A DNA stretch of 64,000 nucleotides from an uncultured Pseudanabaenaceae cyanobacterium (GCA_937927915.1 CALGKB010000001.1:124001-188000), one strand, 5' to 3'. Shown: positions 7,918-17,914, counted from the stretch's first letter. Notes: generated by a model not told the origin, from the letters alone. Made by a program: numbers and translations.

Positions 7918-9438
7918 TTAGTGTAAAAAGTGCCGCACCTTGCTAAACATCATTGCTATTCCCAACTCATTTGCCGCCTGGATGGAGTCCTGATCACGGA
8001 TGCTGCCCCCCGGTTGCACGATCGCTTTTATACCTGCCTGCGCCGCTGTTCTCACAGAATCGGCAAAGGGAAAGAAACCATCACTGGCTAGGACTGCTCC
8101 CTGTGCTTTATCCCCTGCTTGTTGAAGGGCAATTGCCACAGACCCCACGCGGTTCATCTGCCCTGCCCCAATCCCTAGAGTGACACCTGCTTTTGCCACC
8201 ACGATCGCATTAGATTTCACATGACGACAGACCCGCCAAGCAAACACCAAATCTGCCAGTGTGTTCCCATCGGGGGTGAGAGTAGTAACGGTCTGCCATT
8301 GACTGACATCAACGGGGAAGGTATCTGCTGTCTGTACTAAAAAGCCTCCACTAATACATCTAACTAACGTTGGGGGACTTTGCCTAAAATCAGATAGGAG
8401 TAGCACTCGCAAATTGGGCTTCTGTTGCAAGATCGTCAGTGCTTCTTGGTCTGCGGCTGGGGCAACTACACATTCCAAAAACGTGCGGGTCAACTCCTGG
8501 GCAGTAGGCGCATCGATTGGTTTTGTCAGCGCTACAATCCCCCCGAAGGCAGAGACGGGGTCCGCAGCAAATGCTTTCTGATAGCTTTCTAGGAGGGTTT
8601 CCCCCTGAGCCACACCGCAGGGATTGGTATGTTTGATGATGACGGTAGTGGGCAGCGCTGTACTTTCACCCATGAACTCAGCGGCAAGGGCGCGGGCTGC
8701 CTCCAGGTCTAGCAGATTGTTGTAACTGAGTTCTTTGCCTTGCCATAGAGTTGCCGTAGACCAGCCTACCTGACCAGTTTGGTACCAAGTAGCCTGCTGG
8801 TGGGGATTTTCGCCATAGCGCAGCGGTTTGGGATTTGTCCCCCGTAACAGGAAATCTTGCCTGCCAGCTAGGTAGTTGCTAATTGCCCGATCGTACTCCT
8901 GCGTGTGGTCAAACACCGCGATCGCTAATTGACGGCGGAATTCTAGGGTTGTACCCCCCGCTGCCAGTTGGGAGAGATAACGATCGTATTGACTGGGCTG
9001 ACAGAGAACTGTGACGTAATGAAAGTTCTTAGCTGCCGCCCGCAGTAAGGTGGGACCGCCAATATCAATCTGCTCGATCGCTTCTGCTTCTGTGACACCC
9101 TCCTTGGCAATTGTCTGTTGAAAGGGATAGAGATTGACGACTACTAGATCAATGGGGGTAATGCCCTCTCTCTCCAGGTCTGCCACATCCTCGGCTATAC
9201 CCAAGCGCGCCAAAATCCCGCCGTGAATCTTAGGATGGAGGGTTTTTACCCTGCCCCCCAAAATCTCCGCTGCCCCTGTGTAGTCCGATACCTTGGTAAC
9301 AGGGATGCCTGCCGCCTGCAAAACCTGCGCCGTACCGCCACTGCTGAGGATTTGGTAGTGATAGCGATCGGTCAGCACCTTTGCCAATTCTACAATTCCT
9401 GTCTTGTCCGCCACACTGAGGAGAGCCAGTTTAGTCAT
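7918..9438 (-). CDS. purH: Bifunctional AICAR formyltransferase / IMP cyclohydrolase
   Basis: Catalyses the last two steps of purine synthesis to IMP. The chosen start at 9438 gives 506 residues beginning MTKLALLSVADKTG, the normal PurH N terminus; an upstream in-frame start at 9492 would add 18 unrelated residues. The N-terminal MGS-like cyclohydrolase domain contains GGRVKTLHPKIHGG. The C-terminal formyltransferase domain contains RYGENPHQ and the catalytic KHTNPCG motif. The gene stands alone, divergent from the DUF1800 gene, and is full length. Confidence 0.95.
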   Translation of the reverse strand: MTKLALLSVADKTGIVELAKVLTDRYHYQILSSGGTAQVLQAAGIPVTKVSDYTGAAEILGGRVKTLHPKIHGGILARLGIAEDVADLEREGITPIDLVVVNLYPFQQTIAKEGVTEAEAIEQIDIGGPTLLRAAAKNFHYVTVLCQPSQYDRYLSQLAAGGTTLEFRRQLAIAVFDHTQEYDRAISNYLAGRQDFLLRGTNPKPLRYGENPHQQATWYQTGQVGWSTATLWQGKELSYNNLLDLEAARALAAEFMGESTALPTTVIIKHTNPCGVAQGETLLESYQKAFAADPVSAFGGIVALTKPIDAPTAQELTRTFLECVVAPAADQEALTILQQKPNLRVLLLSDFRQSPPTLVRCISGGFLVQTADTFPVDVSQWQTVTTLTPDGNTLADLVFAWRVCRHVKSNAIVVAKAGVTLGIGAGQMNRVGSVAIALQQAGDKAQGAVLASDGFFPFADSVRTAAQAGIKAIVQPGGSIRDQDSIQAANELGIAMMFSKVRHFLH

Positions 9439-9541
9439 CGCTATCATGTCAAGGGTCTGTACTAGGTTAGTCCGTCGGGGGAGGACGGTCAATACGCTTC
9501 TATCTAGGGGTATAGTCTAAATAGTAGCCCTTGTAACTACT

Positions 9542-10789
9542 ATGGACCCCCACCAACAAAAAGCCCATTTTTTACGCCGTGCCACAGGCGGTGCCACCCT
9601 GGAGGAACTAAACAGCAACTTCTCTCCCCTGGACTACCTGGAGCGGTGGCTAAATGATGTCACTCCTGACCCTGTTCCCCCTTTGCCAGGCTTGCCCACC
9701 AACGACCCCAAATTAGTAACAGAAGTGCGGCAGCAGTTCTTGGACTGGTTGGTCAAACAGACTCTCACTGCTAGTAATCCCTTTCATGAGCGGATTGTCA
9801 GCTTTTGGCGGGATCACTTTGTCGTTAGTTTGCGCAAAACCAACAACCCCTATATGTTAGCGGACTACGAAAGACGACTGCGCAACTATGCCCTGGGGGA
9901 TTTCCAAGAGCTGTTGTTTCAGGTAACCACTAGCCCTGCCATGCTCCACTACCTCGATGGCAACCAAAACCGCAGGGGCAAAATCAACGAAAACTACAGC
10001 CGCGAGGTGATGGAACTATTTACGATCGGGCTGGGCAATTACAAGGAGACAGACATACAAGAGGGGGCACGTGCTCTCACAGGATGGACAATACAAACTA
10101 ACTGGCAAGAGGCTAATTCTATTGCTGTCTTTCGTCCTGCACAACATGACAACGGTGTAAAGACATTTCTCGGCAGAAAAGGCAACTTCAAAACAGAAGA
10201 CATTGTGCAAATTCTGGCTAACCATCCGCAAACGGGGCGGCAACTGGGAGCAAAACTGTGGCATACCTTTGTCTATCCGAACCCTGAGCCACACATCATC
10301 GATCGTTTAGGCAGAATCTATCAGGAAAACAACCGTTCCATCGCCAAGCTCTTAGAGGCAATTTTTACCAGCGAAGAGTTTTATAGCGATCGGGCTTATC
10401 GCAGTCAAATCCGCACGCCGCAGGAGTTTATGGTGGGTGCTATTAGACAGTTACAAGTACAAGCTGACCCTAAACGTGTCAACAGTGCTCTGCGGTCCAT
10501 GGGACAAGCCATGTATAACCCTCCGACAGTCAAAGGTTGGGCAGATGATGCAGGTTGGTTGACAGCTTCCTCCTTGTTGAGTCGGTTAAACATTGCCCGT
10601 CAAATTGTTCTTGCTACAGGGGATATGGCAGGTTTTAAGTTCGATCGGCAAAGATTTACTAAACCAGACCTCATCTTTTTGCTGTTAGACAACAGGACGG
10701 AGGGCACCCTTCCCCCCAGTACGGAAAATTTAGCTGTCCATGAATTTGCTGCTGTTTTACTTTCTTTGCCCCTCTATCAACTAGCTTGA
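9542..10789 (+). CDS. DUF1800 family protein
   Basis: 415 residues matching DUF1800: HFLRRATGG near the N terminus, a central RIVSFWRDHFVVS, and NENYSREVMELFTIG, all characteristic of the family. Biochemical function is unknown. It is followed after 7 bases by a DUF1501 gene; DUF1800/DUF1501 pairs are common in bacteria and are thought to act together in export or surface-linked processes. TATAGT at 9511-9516 may be its -10 box. There is no clear ribosome site, and a small hairpin (AGTAG 9523-9527 with CTACT 9537-9541) abuts the ATG. Confidence 0.85.
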   Translation: MDPHQQKAHFLRRATGGATLEELNSNFSPLDYLERWLNDVTPDPVPPLPGLPTNDPKLVTEVRQQFLDWLVKQTLTASNPFHERIVSFWRDHFVVSLRKTNNPYMLADYERRLRNYALGDFQELLFQVTTSPAMLHYLDGNQNRRGKINENYSREVMELFTIGLGNYKETDIQEGARALTGWTIQTNWQEANSIAVFRPAQHDNGVKTFLGRKGNFKTEDIVQILANHPQTGRQLGAKLWHTFVYPNPEPHIIDRLGRIYQENNRSIAKLLEAIFTSEEFYSDRAYRSQIRTPQEFMVGAIRQLQVQADPKRVNSALRSMGQAMYNPPTVKGWADDAGWLTASSLLSRLNIARQIVLATGDMAGFKFDRQRFTKPDLIFLLLDNRTEGTLPPSTENLAVHEFAAVLLSLPLYQLA

Positions 10790-10796
10790 GGTTGTT

Positions 10797-11945
10797 ATGA
10801 AAAGAAGAGAATTTCTGACATTAGCTACTCTTTCTACGTTTGCCAGCCTTTGGCAAGCCCGCGCCCAGAACATCTCCAGTGAGCAACGTACTTTGGTGGT
10901 AGTACAACTGGTGGGAGGAAATGATGGCTTGAATACCTGTATTCCCTACAATGACCCTAACTACTTCCGCCTGCGCCCCAACCTGGCTATTAAAGACGGC
11001 ATCCCCCTCACCAATCACATTGCTCTCCATCCCAGTTTAGAAAAATTAAAACCTCTGTTTGCAGCCCAGAAGTTGACAATTGTGCAAAACGTCAGCTATC
11101 CCAATCCCCATCTGTCCCATTTTCGTTCCCAAGACATTTGGCAAAGTGGGCAACTGACAGAAGGTAACAGTAGCGGCTGGTTAGCCCATTATCTCTCTAG
11201 TATCAAGGCTGACCCTGGGGATGCCATTTTCATTGGCGATGAATATCCCCTCGCGCTCCTGGGGACAAAGGACGAACGCTATTTACAGCTTTCTCCCCGT
11301 CTCCGCCTGCAAACCAGCGGTAAGGTTGGGCAAGCCCTTCAAGTTGCTTACAACACTCCCCACTCCAACCCCTTAGCAGAAGCAGTACGGGAAGCAGTCC
11401 TAGACAGCCAAGCCGCCCTCAATCGCTTCCAAAGCAAGGTCAACCAACGCACTGCCAGCGGTGGCTATCCCCAAGACAATATCGGTAACCAATTTGCCTT
11501 TGCTGCCGCCGTTCTGGAAGCTCTACCCCCGATCGTTTACCTCACCGTGGGGGGGTGGGATACCCATGTCAATCAGTTGCCCAAACATCAACGCTTACTA
11601 AAAAGCGTAGGGGACAGCCTAGCAGCACTACTGCAAGACCTGCAAAACAGGGGCACCGATCGGAATGTGCTGATCATGGTGCAGACAGAGTTCGGGCGGC
11701 GGGCAGCCCAAAATGGCTCTGGGGGAACAGACCACGGCACAGCTACCCCTGTTTTTTTCCTGGGGAGCAACCTCAAAGGGGGCATCTTGGGGGGAGAGCC
11801 GGGCTTAGACAGCTTGGTGAACGGGAACTTACCCTGGCAGATTGACTTCCGCAGTTTGTATGCCGAAACGATCGATCGGTGGCTAGGGGGCAATTCCAGG
11901 GCAATCCTGGGTGGCAGCTTTCCCTATGTGGAGTTTCTAGCCTAG
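10797..11945 (+). CDS. DUF1501 family protein with Tat-type signal
   Basis: 382 residues. The N terminus MKRREFLTLATLSTFASLW has the twin arginine and hydrophobic stretch of a Tat signal, cleaved probably near ARA, so it is probably exported folded. The body shows the DUF1501 pattern: QLVGGNDGLNT, NPHLSHFRSQDIWQSG, and VQTEFGRRAAQNGSGGTDHGTA, a set of His/Asp/Glu motifs shared with the sulfatase/alkaline-phosphatase fold. It forms a two-gene operon with the DUF1800 gene upstream. Substrate unknown. Confidence 0.85.
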   Translation: MKRREFLTLATLSTFASLWQARAQNISSEQRTLVVVQLVGGNDGLNTCIPYNDPNYFRLRPNLAIKDGIPLTNHIALHPSLEKLKPLFAAQKLTIVQNVSYPNPHLSHFRSQDIWQSGQLTEGNSSGWLAHYLSSIKADPGDAIFIGDEYPLALLGTKDERYLQLSPRLRLQTSGKVGQALQVAYNTPHSNPLAEAVREAVLDSQAALNRFQSKVNQRTASGGYPQDNIGNQFAFAAAVLEALPPIVYLTVGGWDTHVNQLPKHQRLLKSVGDSLAALLQDLQNRGTDRNVLIMVQTEFGRRAAQNGSGGTDHGTATPVFFLGSNLKGGILGGEPGLDSLVNGNLPWQIDFRSLYAETIDRWLGGNSRAILGGSFPYVEFLA

Positions 11946-11949
11946 CTTT

Positions 11950-13095
11950 CTAGTAGCGCGGCACAGAGGGGTCAATTTCTTCTGACCAGGCAAGGATACC
12001 GCCTTTAACGTTAACACCCTCGATCCCCGCCTGCTTGAGGATTTTGACCGCCTTAGCCGATCGCCCCCCCGCCTTACAGTGGACAATCAGTTTATGACCC
12101 GCTGCCAGGGAGCGAATTTTTTCCACCCCCGGTCCCTGTTCAATTTCCGGCAGGGGGACAAGAATAGCACCCGGAATAGAGGCGATGGCATACTCATTGG
12201 GATTGCGCACATCCACCAGAACATACTCCCCTGTATGGCGATCGAGAATTTCTTTCAATTCCTGCACCGTAATTTCTGGCACGTCGACGGTAGCTTGCTG
12301 CGCTTGGGGAATACCACAGAACTGCTCGTAGTCGATGAGTTTTTCAATCACAGGGCGGACAGGATTGGGGCGTAACTTTAGCTCCCGGAACTTCATATTC
12401 AGGGCATCGTAGAGGAGGAGTCTACCGCTGAGAGTCGTACCCTGACCCAGGATGATCTTGATAGTTTCAGTGGCTTGGATAGTGCCAATCACCCCCGGTA
12501 ACACACCCAGCACGCCCCCTTCCGCACAGGAGGGCACCATACCAGGGGGAGGTGGATCGGGGTAGAGGTCGCGATAGTTGGGACCGTCCTGGTAGTTAAA
12601 GACCGTCGCCTGTCCTTCAAAGCGGAAAATAGAACCATAGACGTTGGGTTTCCCCAGGAGCACACAGGCATCATTGACCAGATAGCGGGTGGGGAAGTTA
12701 TCCGTGCCATCTACAACGATGTCATAGGGAGCAATAATATCGAGGGCATTGGCGGAGGTAAGGCGAGTTTCGTAGAGGTCAACCTGACAGTAGGGATTTA
12801 TATCCAGAATGCGTTGCTTAGCAGATTGAATTTTCGGCTTGCCTACCCAGGAGGTACCGTGAATGATCTGCCTTTGTAGGTTAGAGGCATCCACTACATC
12901 GAAGTCCACAATGCCTATGCGTCCTACACCAGCGGCAGCCAGGTAGAGCAAGAGGGGAGAACCCAGCCCCCCTGTACCAATACAGAGTACTTTCGCTGCC
13001 TTGAGCTTCTTCTGTCCTTCTAAACCGACTTCCGGCAAGATGATATGGCGGGAATACCTTTCGTACTCGTCTTTGCTAAGGGTTACTGCGTCCAT
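11950..13095 (-). CDS. moeB: MoeB-type adenylyltransferase with C-terminal rhodanese domain
   Basis: 381 residues. The ThiF/E1-like domain contains GTGGLGSPLLLYLAAAGVG (nucleotide binding) and VDGTDNFPTRYLVND. The motif CAEGGVLGVLPG follows. The C-terminal rhodanese domain (about 275-381) carries the loop HCKAGGRS with the active-site Cys. Fusion proteins of this type (MoeZ/MoeBR) adenylate and then sulfurate the C terminus of small sulfur carriers such as MoaD or ThiS. The gene ends 5 bases from the convergent DUF1501 gene. The exact sulfur carrier cannot be told from this window. Confidence 0.9.
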   Translation of the reverse strand: MDAVTLSKDEYERYSRHIILPEVGLEGQKKLKAAKVLCIGTGGLGSPLLLYLAAAGVGRIGIVDFDVVDASNLQRQIIHGTSWVGKPKIQSAKQRILDINPYCQVDLYETRLTSANALDIIAPYDIVVDGTDNFPTRYLVNDACVLLGKPNVYGSIFRFEGQATVFNYQDGPNYRDLYPDPPPPGMVPSCAEGGVLGVLPGVIGTIQATETIKIILGQGTTLSGRLLLYDALNMKFRELKLRPNPVRPVIEKLIDYEQFCGIPQAQQATVDVPEITVQELKEILDRHTGEYVLVDVRNPNEYAIASIPGAILVPLPEIEQGPGVEKIRSLAAGHKLIVHCKAGGRSAKAVKILKQAGIEGVNVKGGILAWSEEIDPSVPRY

Positions 13096-13249
13096 TATTT
13101 ACGATCGAGACAATTGCTGCAGTTTAGTTTAACCGATGGGGAGGCTGAATACAGCGAAATTAAGATAAAGTTTGAGATTGTCTCCCTGGGGGGGTAAGGT
13201 TTCCTAGGAATTATTCGCTATCTTAGAAGTGTAGGCAAGAGGGACAGAC

Positions 13250-13909
13250 ATGGGTTTATTTGGTTTTGGCAAGAAGTTAACTATGCCTTCTCCCCAGGAG
13301 GCTCTCCCCGGCAGACCAACCCCTATATCAGTCAGTGATTTTCATTACGTCAACGGCAATAGAATTAAACCACCTTTCCCGCCAGAGATGGAGCAGGCAA
13401 TGTTTGGTATGGGCTGTTTCTGGGGCGCAGAACGGAAATTCTGGCAGTTGGAGGGGGTCTATGTTACGGCAGTTGGCTATGCGGGCGGCTATACCCCCAA
13501 TCCCCTCTATGAAGAGGTATGCACGGGTTTGACTGGTCACAATGAAGTTGTGCTAGTGGTGTTTGACCCCCGTAAAATCAGCTACGGGCAGTTGTTGCAA
13601 GTCTTCTGGGAAAATCACAACCCCACCCAAGGTATGCGCCAAGGTAATGATGTGGGCACTCAATACCGATCGGGTATTTACTACTATTCCGAGGCACAAA
13701 AACAACTGGCGGAAAGAACCAGAGATGCCTACCAAGAGGTGCTCACCAAAGCGGGATACGGGAAGATTACCACAGAGATTCTGCCTGCCCCTGAGTTTTA
13801 CTATGCCGAAACCTACCATCAGCAATATCTGGCTAAGCATCCCAACGGCTATTGTGGTTTGGGTGGCTGTGGTGTTAAGTTGCCAGCAGAGGTTTTATTG
13901 GCTCCATAG
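13250..13909 (+). CDS. msrA: Peptide methionine sulfoxide reductase A
   Basis: Repairs methionine-S-sulfoxide in proteins. In 219 residues, the catalytic [10 protein letters not shown] motif contains the nucleophilic Cys, and the fold continues with VGYAGG, GHNEVV and FWENHNPT. The C-terminal YCGLGGCGV supplies resolving cysteines. An N-terminal extension of about 45 residues precedes the catalytic motif, as in many cyanobacterial MsrA proteins. The gene stands alone and is divergent from moeB across a 154-bp gap that presumably holds both promoters. Confidence 0.94.
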   Translation: MGLFGFGKKLTMPSPQEALPGRPTPISVSDFHYVNGNRIKPPFPPEMEQAMFGMGCFWGAERKFWQLEGVYVTAVGYAGGYTPNPLYEEVCTGLTGHNEVVLVVFDPRKISYGQLLQVFWENHNPTQGMRQGNDVGTQYRSGIYYYSEAQKQLAERTRDAYQEVLTKAGYGKITTEILPAPEFYYAETYHQQYLAKHPNGYCGLGGCGVKLPAEVLLAP

Positions 13910-13977
13910 GATTTTCCCCAGCGGCAGAGCTATTCTGCCCTAATAACTTCTAGGGTAGGTGTTCCCTTTTGGGAAAG

Positions 13978-14346
13978 TTAATTAGAAAGCAGTTGTACAT
14001 CAGCTGACTGTCTGAGGGAGACAAGATATGCTTTGACTTGGTTTCTATGATTGTCAGAGAGAGATTCCACTGTTTTTAACTCCACTACGATAGGAGCAGA
14101 TAGATTAATTCCCTCTGATTGGCAGGGTCTGATCACAAAATCAGGTCGATCTAAGCCTAGAGGTACCCCCTTGTAAATAATTTCAATGTTAGCTTCTCTT
14201 TGAAAGTTGATCTGTTTTTGTCTGAATTCCTATGCCAAAACACTCTGGTAAATAACTTCATCAAAACCTGCTCCTAGGTGCCTGTAAACTGCCGGGGCTA
14301 GTTCTTGTATCAGGTTAGACCAAGATTGTAACTCTGTACTGTCCAT
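13978..14346 (-). pseudogene. GxxExxY (PD-(D/E)XK-like) protein, broken by in-frame stop and frameshift
   Basis: Reading on the minus strand from ATG 14346, the translation contains VYRHLGAGFDEVIYQSVLA, a TAG stop at 14232-14230, then EFRQKQINFQREA, a YKGVPLGLDRPDF stretch, APIVVELK and NQVKAYL, ending at 13978. This is the layout of the GxxExxY family (PDDEXK_3): an N-terminal G-x-x-E-x-x-Y segment, a lysine-rich middle and a VVELK nuclease-like core. After the VQLL segment another frame continues as LINFPK, the usual family ending, so a frameshift seems to lie near 13985. Two lesions make it a pseudogene. The gene is unlike its neighbours and may have arrived by transfer. Confidence 0.75.
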
Positions 14347-14367
14347 TTACTGTCGTGTCACATGCCT

Positions 14368-14385
14368 CCCCTTCCCCTTCCCCTT
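14368..14385. repeat. Short tandem repeat (CCCCTT)x3
   Basis: Three perfect copies of CCCCTT followed by CACTATATAAAA, in the non-coding stretch between the GxxExxY pseudogene and the sulfotransferase gene. Probably a slippage product with no evident function. Confidence 0.6.
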
Positions 14386-14476
14386 CACTATATAAAACAC
14401 ACAACTATGCGTGGAATTGCATCTGAATACAGAACTTAATGCTCCTCTACCCAGACTCCATACATAGCAAATTACC

Positions 14477-15229
14477 CTAAATATCAGCACTGGCTTCTAA
14501 TTCCTGCAATACCATAAGGGTTTCTCTATCCAAAGCATCAAACTGGGGCGGCAATTGGTGCAATAGTTCCCGATGGAATACTTCTTTTTGGATTTGCTCT
14601 AGGTTATCGCTACTGAGGGGTAGATTTAATTTAGTTCGGCAGAGGTGAATTAACTGGGGCAACCGATCGAGGTGATGGATAGAAAACAGCAAACATTGTT
14701 GGGGATAGCGGTGATAAAAATTCAGTAAATGTCGATTGTAGTAGCGCCAGATAGGGAGAATATATTCGGGGTGGGCAGTAAAAATGGGAGCATGGAGGCG
14801 GCGGATGGAGTCTGCTACATCCCAGGGATAGCGAAAAACAAAGAGATATTTAGCCTGGGGAATTAAACTATGCCAAAAGTCCAACATCAGGGAAGTGCGG
14901 GGGTCTTTCCAACCCCAAATCCCTCTGAGGTGTGCCCGTTTTTCTAGGAGTGCTAATGCCTGGTCTTGGTAGTGCACAAATAATTCGGGTTGCAGGGTTT
15001 CTTCCACAGTCCAGCCCCAATCATGCCAACCAGGGTCGCCAGGGTCACAACACTTTTGTAGGACCTGCCTTTGAAACTCTAAAAAGTCCACATCCTCAAA
15101 ATAACCCCTGGGGTTAAACCGATCGGCAGGAAACAAATTCTCCCCCACATTTACCCCTAGTTTTTGCAACAGTGCCGCCGTTAAAGATGTACCCGATCGG
15201 TGCATTCCCGTGATAATCAAAACTGTCAT
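14477..15229 (-). CDS. Sulfotransferase-family protein
   Basis: 250 residues. The 5'-phosphosulfate loop is GMHRSGTSLTAALL at the N terminus, and a later FVFRYPWDVADSI fits the 3'-phosphate-binding segment of PAPS-dependent sulfotransferases. GWKDPRTSLMLDFW is shared with bacterial sulfotransferases acting on saccharides or lipids. Its start overlaps the end of the ABC ATPase gene by 4 bases, so they are one operon; sulfation of an exported polysaccharide is a reasonable inference. The acceptor is unknown. Confidence 0.78.
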   Translation of the reverse strand: MTVLIITGMHRSGTSLTAALLQKLGVNVGENLFPADRFNPRGYFEDVDFLEFQRQVLQKCCDPGDPGWHDWGWTVEETLQPELFVHYQDQALALLEKRAHLRGIWGWKDPRTSLMLDFWHSLIPQAKYLFVFRYPWDVADSIRRLHAPIFTAHPEYILPIWRYYNRHLLNFYHRYPQQCLLFSIHHLDRLPQLIHLCRTKLNLPLSSDNLEQIQKEVFHRELLHQLPPQFDALDRETLMVLQELEASADI

Positions 15230-16563
15230 TTTTTCCCCGCCATAAACCCATTTAATTCTGCACTATAGCTAAAGGCAATGTCCACAGGCACAGCCAACAA
15301 ACCATAGGAACACACTGTACCTATTACTGTCAGGGGTAGAAAATCCCGCCGCCGATCGAGGGGCAAAATTTTTTGGTCAGGCAGCAGAGCTGATACCCCC
15401 GCTGTGAGAGTGTAATTGCCAGGGGCTAGGTGACAAATCCAATGAAATTCCACCACAACTGTTGTGCCTGCTTTGACCGAGGGAAGAGGAGTAGGAGAGC
15501 CGTGGGTACTATGTCCAATTGCCGCAATACCATTGAGAGTTTTAATCTTAAAACCAGCGATCGGTTGGGGAATATCTTCATAAAAACGAATAACCGATCG
15601 GATTGTTACCCGCATCCCACAGCAGAGGGTTTGGGTTGCATTGCCCCGCTCATCTAATACCTGCACGTCTAATAGCTCTGCCCCCCCAATACCAATGCGT
15701 GTTTCAGGCACATCGTGATTAGAATTGTGGTAAATCTCTTGCCGAAATTGCTTCTGCCGAATTCCCTGATTTTCTGCTTCCCGCTGCGCCATGAGGGCAC
15801 TATAGGCAAGGGTGACAGGATGGGGTTTATCCTCATAGATAATACGATGATTGTCAATCAAAACCGCCCGATCACACAAATTCAAAACACTATTGAGGTC
15901 ATGGGAAACAAATAGAATTGTTACACCCCGTTCCGACATTTCTTCCAACTTGGCAAAGCATTTTCTCTGAAACAAAACATCCCCCACTGCCAAAGCTTCA
16001 TCTACGATTAAAATTTCGGGGTCAACATTTACTGCCACTGCAAATGCCAAGCGCACAAACATCCCACTGGAGTAGGTTTTGACAGGTTGGTCAATAAAGT
16101 CACCAATGTCGGCAAAAGCAGCGATCGTGTCAAATTTTGCTGCAATTTGGGCTTGGGAGAGTCCCAGCAGTCTGCCGTTGAAAAAGACATTTTCTCTCCC
16201 TGTAAATTCGGGATTGAAACCACTGCCCAATTCCAACAGCGCTGAAATCCTGCCGTAGACCTCCACCGTGCCTGTTGTGGGAGTGAGGGTACCTGCCACT
16301 ATTTGCAATAACGTACTCTTACCAGAGCCATTCTGCCCGATGATCCCCAAGGTCTGCCCCTTCATCACCTCCAGGTTGATGTCCTGCAACGCCCAGAACA
16401 CCTCTGCTTTGGACTTGTGGGGAAACAGCAACTCCTTCAACCGATCGACGGGATGGCGATAGCGCTTAAAGCACTTAGAGACGTTCCGAAGGCGAATTGC
16501 GACCTGACTCACTCCACTTTTTGCCTGAGACCAAGTATCAAGATAACAAGGGGAGAGGGGCAA
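15226..16563 (-). CDS. Polysaccharide ABC exporter ATPase (Wzt/TagH type)
   Basis: 445 residues. The N-terminal ATPase has Walker A GQNGSGKST, an LxxGR-type segment with TGRENVFFNG, signature YSSGM, Walker B ILIVDEAL and the switch His in FVSHD. Residues after about 285 form a beta-rich C-terminal domain (from about EIYHNSNHDVPETRIG) of the kind that in Wzt recognises the modified end of the O-antigen chain. No partner permease (Wzm/TagG) lies in the window. Start M1 at 16563 is used; translation could begin later, near the VAIRLRNVSKCF segment. Confidence 0.85.
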   Translation of the reverse strand: MPLSPCYLDTWSQAKSGVSQVAIRLRNVSKCFKRYRHPVDRLKELLFPHKSKAEVFWALQDINLEVMKGQTLGIIGQNGSGKSTLLQIVAGTLTPTTGTVEVYGRISALLELGSGFNPEFTGRENVFFNGRLLGLSQAQIAAKFDTIAAFADIGDFIDQPVKTYSSGMFVRLAFAVAVNVDPEILIVDEALAVGDVLFQRKCFAKLEEMSERGVTILFVSHDLNSVLNLCDRAVLIDNHRIIYEDKPHPVTLAYSALMAQREAENQGIRQKQFRQEIYHNSNHDVPETRIGIGGAELLDVQVLDERGNATQTLCCGMRVTIRSVIRFYEDIPQPIAGFKIKTLNGIAAIGHSTHGSPTPLPSVKAGTTVVVEFHWICHLAPGNYTLTAGVSALLPDQKILPLDRRRDFLPLTVIGTVCSYGLLAVPVDIAFSYSAELNGFMAGKK

Positions 16564-16633
16564 ATGCCTGCATAAATCAGCAAATTCTCTGGTTTTCTGT
16601 GATAATCATCTAGTTGTTGACAACTAAACCCCT

Positions 16634-17914
16634 ATGTCTGACCTCGTGCGGCAAGTGGATCAGGTGGCGATCGATTGGACCAAATTTTTTGATTACCCCA
16701 AATTGGTAGCAGAGGAGATTGAGGAATATTCCAGCACAGAAATTACCGATCGGCTATTATTAGGCGGCATCCATGACCAACCCGCTTGGCGATTTTGGTT
16801 TCAATTTTTGCACCAACAATGGGGTACGCATTTTGGCAAGGAAGTAATCGATTTTGCTAACCAACTGGAGTATCCCCGCTTATTAAGTTTGGGCTGTGGT
16901 CATGGCGGTTTTGAAATTGAGATTGCCAGTAAACTAAAGCCTCCCTACCAGTTAATTGCTGTGGATTTGAATCCCCATATTTGGGCAGAGGCAACTAGGC
17001 GGGTGAAGGCACAGAATTTAGCCGTAGAGTTCCAGCAAATTGACCTCAATTTTGTAGAAATTACCCCCCACAGTTTCGATGTCATTTTTGCCCATGCCTC
17101 CCTCCACCATATACTCAATTTAGAACACCTGATGCTACAAATCTACCAGGGCTTAAAACCCAATGGGCGCTTTATTGTTTTGGATATGATCGGGGAAGTA
17201 CAGACCCTCTTTTGGCGTGAAAATGTGGAGTTTGCCCGCCAATTAGTAGAAGAATTTCCCCCCCGCTTCCGTTCCCGCTTTGGGGCAAATCCTATCCCTC
17301 CCTATCAACCGCCCTCTGTGCAGGTGGGCATGGAAGGGATTCGCCAGGAGGAATTGGAAGCAGAAATTGAACGCTTCTTTGTCCCTGTTAAATGTTTGAA
17401 ATACAACAGTTTTATGCGCTTAATTGGTACTAATCCTGTCCTCGGTAATTTGTTTGATTTAGCAGATGGAGAAGACCGTGCGTTTTTGGAGAGTTTATGC
17501 CAGCTGGATTTGATGCAGATTCGTACGGGCAAATTGTGCCCAACGGAGATGTTGGGGGTCTATGCCAAAAAGGAGCATCCTCCCTGTCTCCACAGCAATC
17601 AAGCGCGTCTTAAATTCTGCCAAACCCTCCTGCACCAACCAAATCCGCATCCACCTGCTGCTCCCCCCGCAACCTCTAGAGATGGGGAAACCGAAATCTA
17701 TCAAGAAATAACAAAATTGACCGCCCAACTCTCTCAGCTCACCAAACTCTTAGAAAAACAACTTAACCGCACAGCAGAACTGGAAAAACTCAACCACAAA
17801 TTGCAACAATACATCAGTTGGATGCAAAGTAGTAAATTCTGGCGCCTACGGCAATTCTACAAGGGGCTGTTCAAGGGCAAAAATCCTGACCCTCCCCACC
17901 CAAGTAACCAATAA
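16634..17914 (+). CDS. Class I SAM-dependent methyltransferase with C-terminal coiled coil
   Basis: 426 residues. Motif I is LLSLGCGHGGFEIEIA (SAM-binding Gly loop), followed by LIAVDLNPHIW and FDVIFAHASLHHI, typical of class I methyltransferases. The C-terminal 80 residues (about 350-415) are a heptad-like segment with QLSQLTKLLEKQLNRTAELE, a likely coiled coil of the type seen in polysaccharide-modifying enzymes. It is divergent from the Wzt-type gene, and its 3' end overlaps convergent ribD by 44 bases. A role in glycan methylation is inferred from the neighbours. Confidence 0.75.
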   Translation: MSDLVRQVDQVAIDWTKFFDYPKLVAEEIEEYSSTEITDRLLLGGIHDQPAWRFWFQFLHQQWGTHFGKEVIDFANQLEYPRLLSLGCGHGGFEIEIASKLKPPYQLIAVDLNPHIWAEATRRVKAQNLAVEFQQIDLNFVEITPHSFDVIFAHASLHHILNLEHLMLQIYQGLKPNGRFIVLDMIGEVQTLFWRENVEFARQLVEEFPPRFRSRFGANPIPPYQPPSVQVGMEGIRQEELEAEIERFFVPVKCLKYNSFMRLIGTNPVLGNLFDLADGEDRAFLESLCQLDLMQIRTGKLCPTEMLGVYAKKEHPPCLHSNQARLKFCQTLLHQPNPHPPAAPPATSRDGETEIYQEITKLTAQLSQLTKLLEKQLNRTAELEKLNHKLQQYISWMQSSKFWRLRQFYKGLFKGKNPDPPHPSNQ

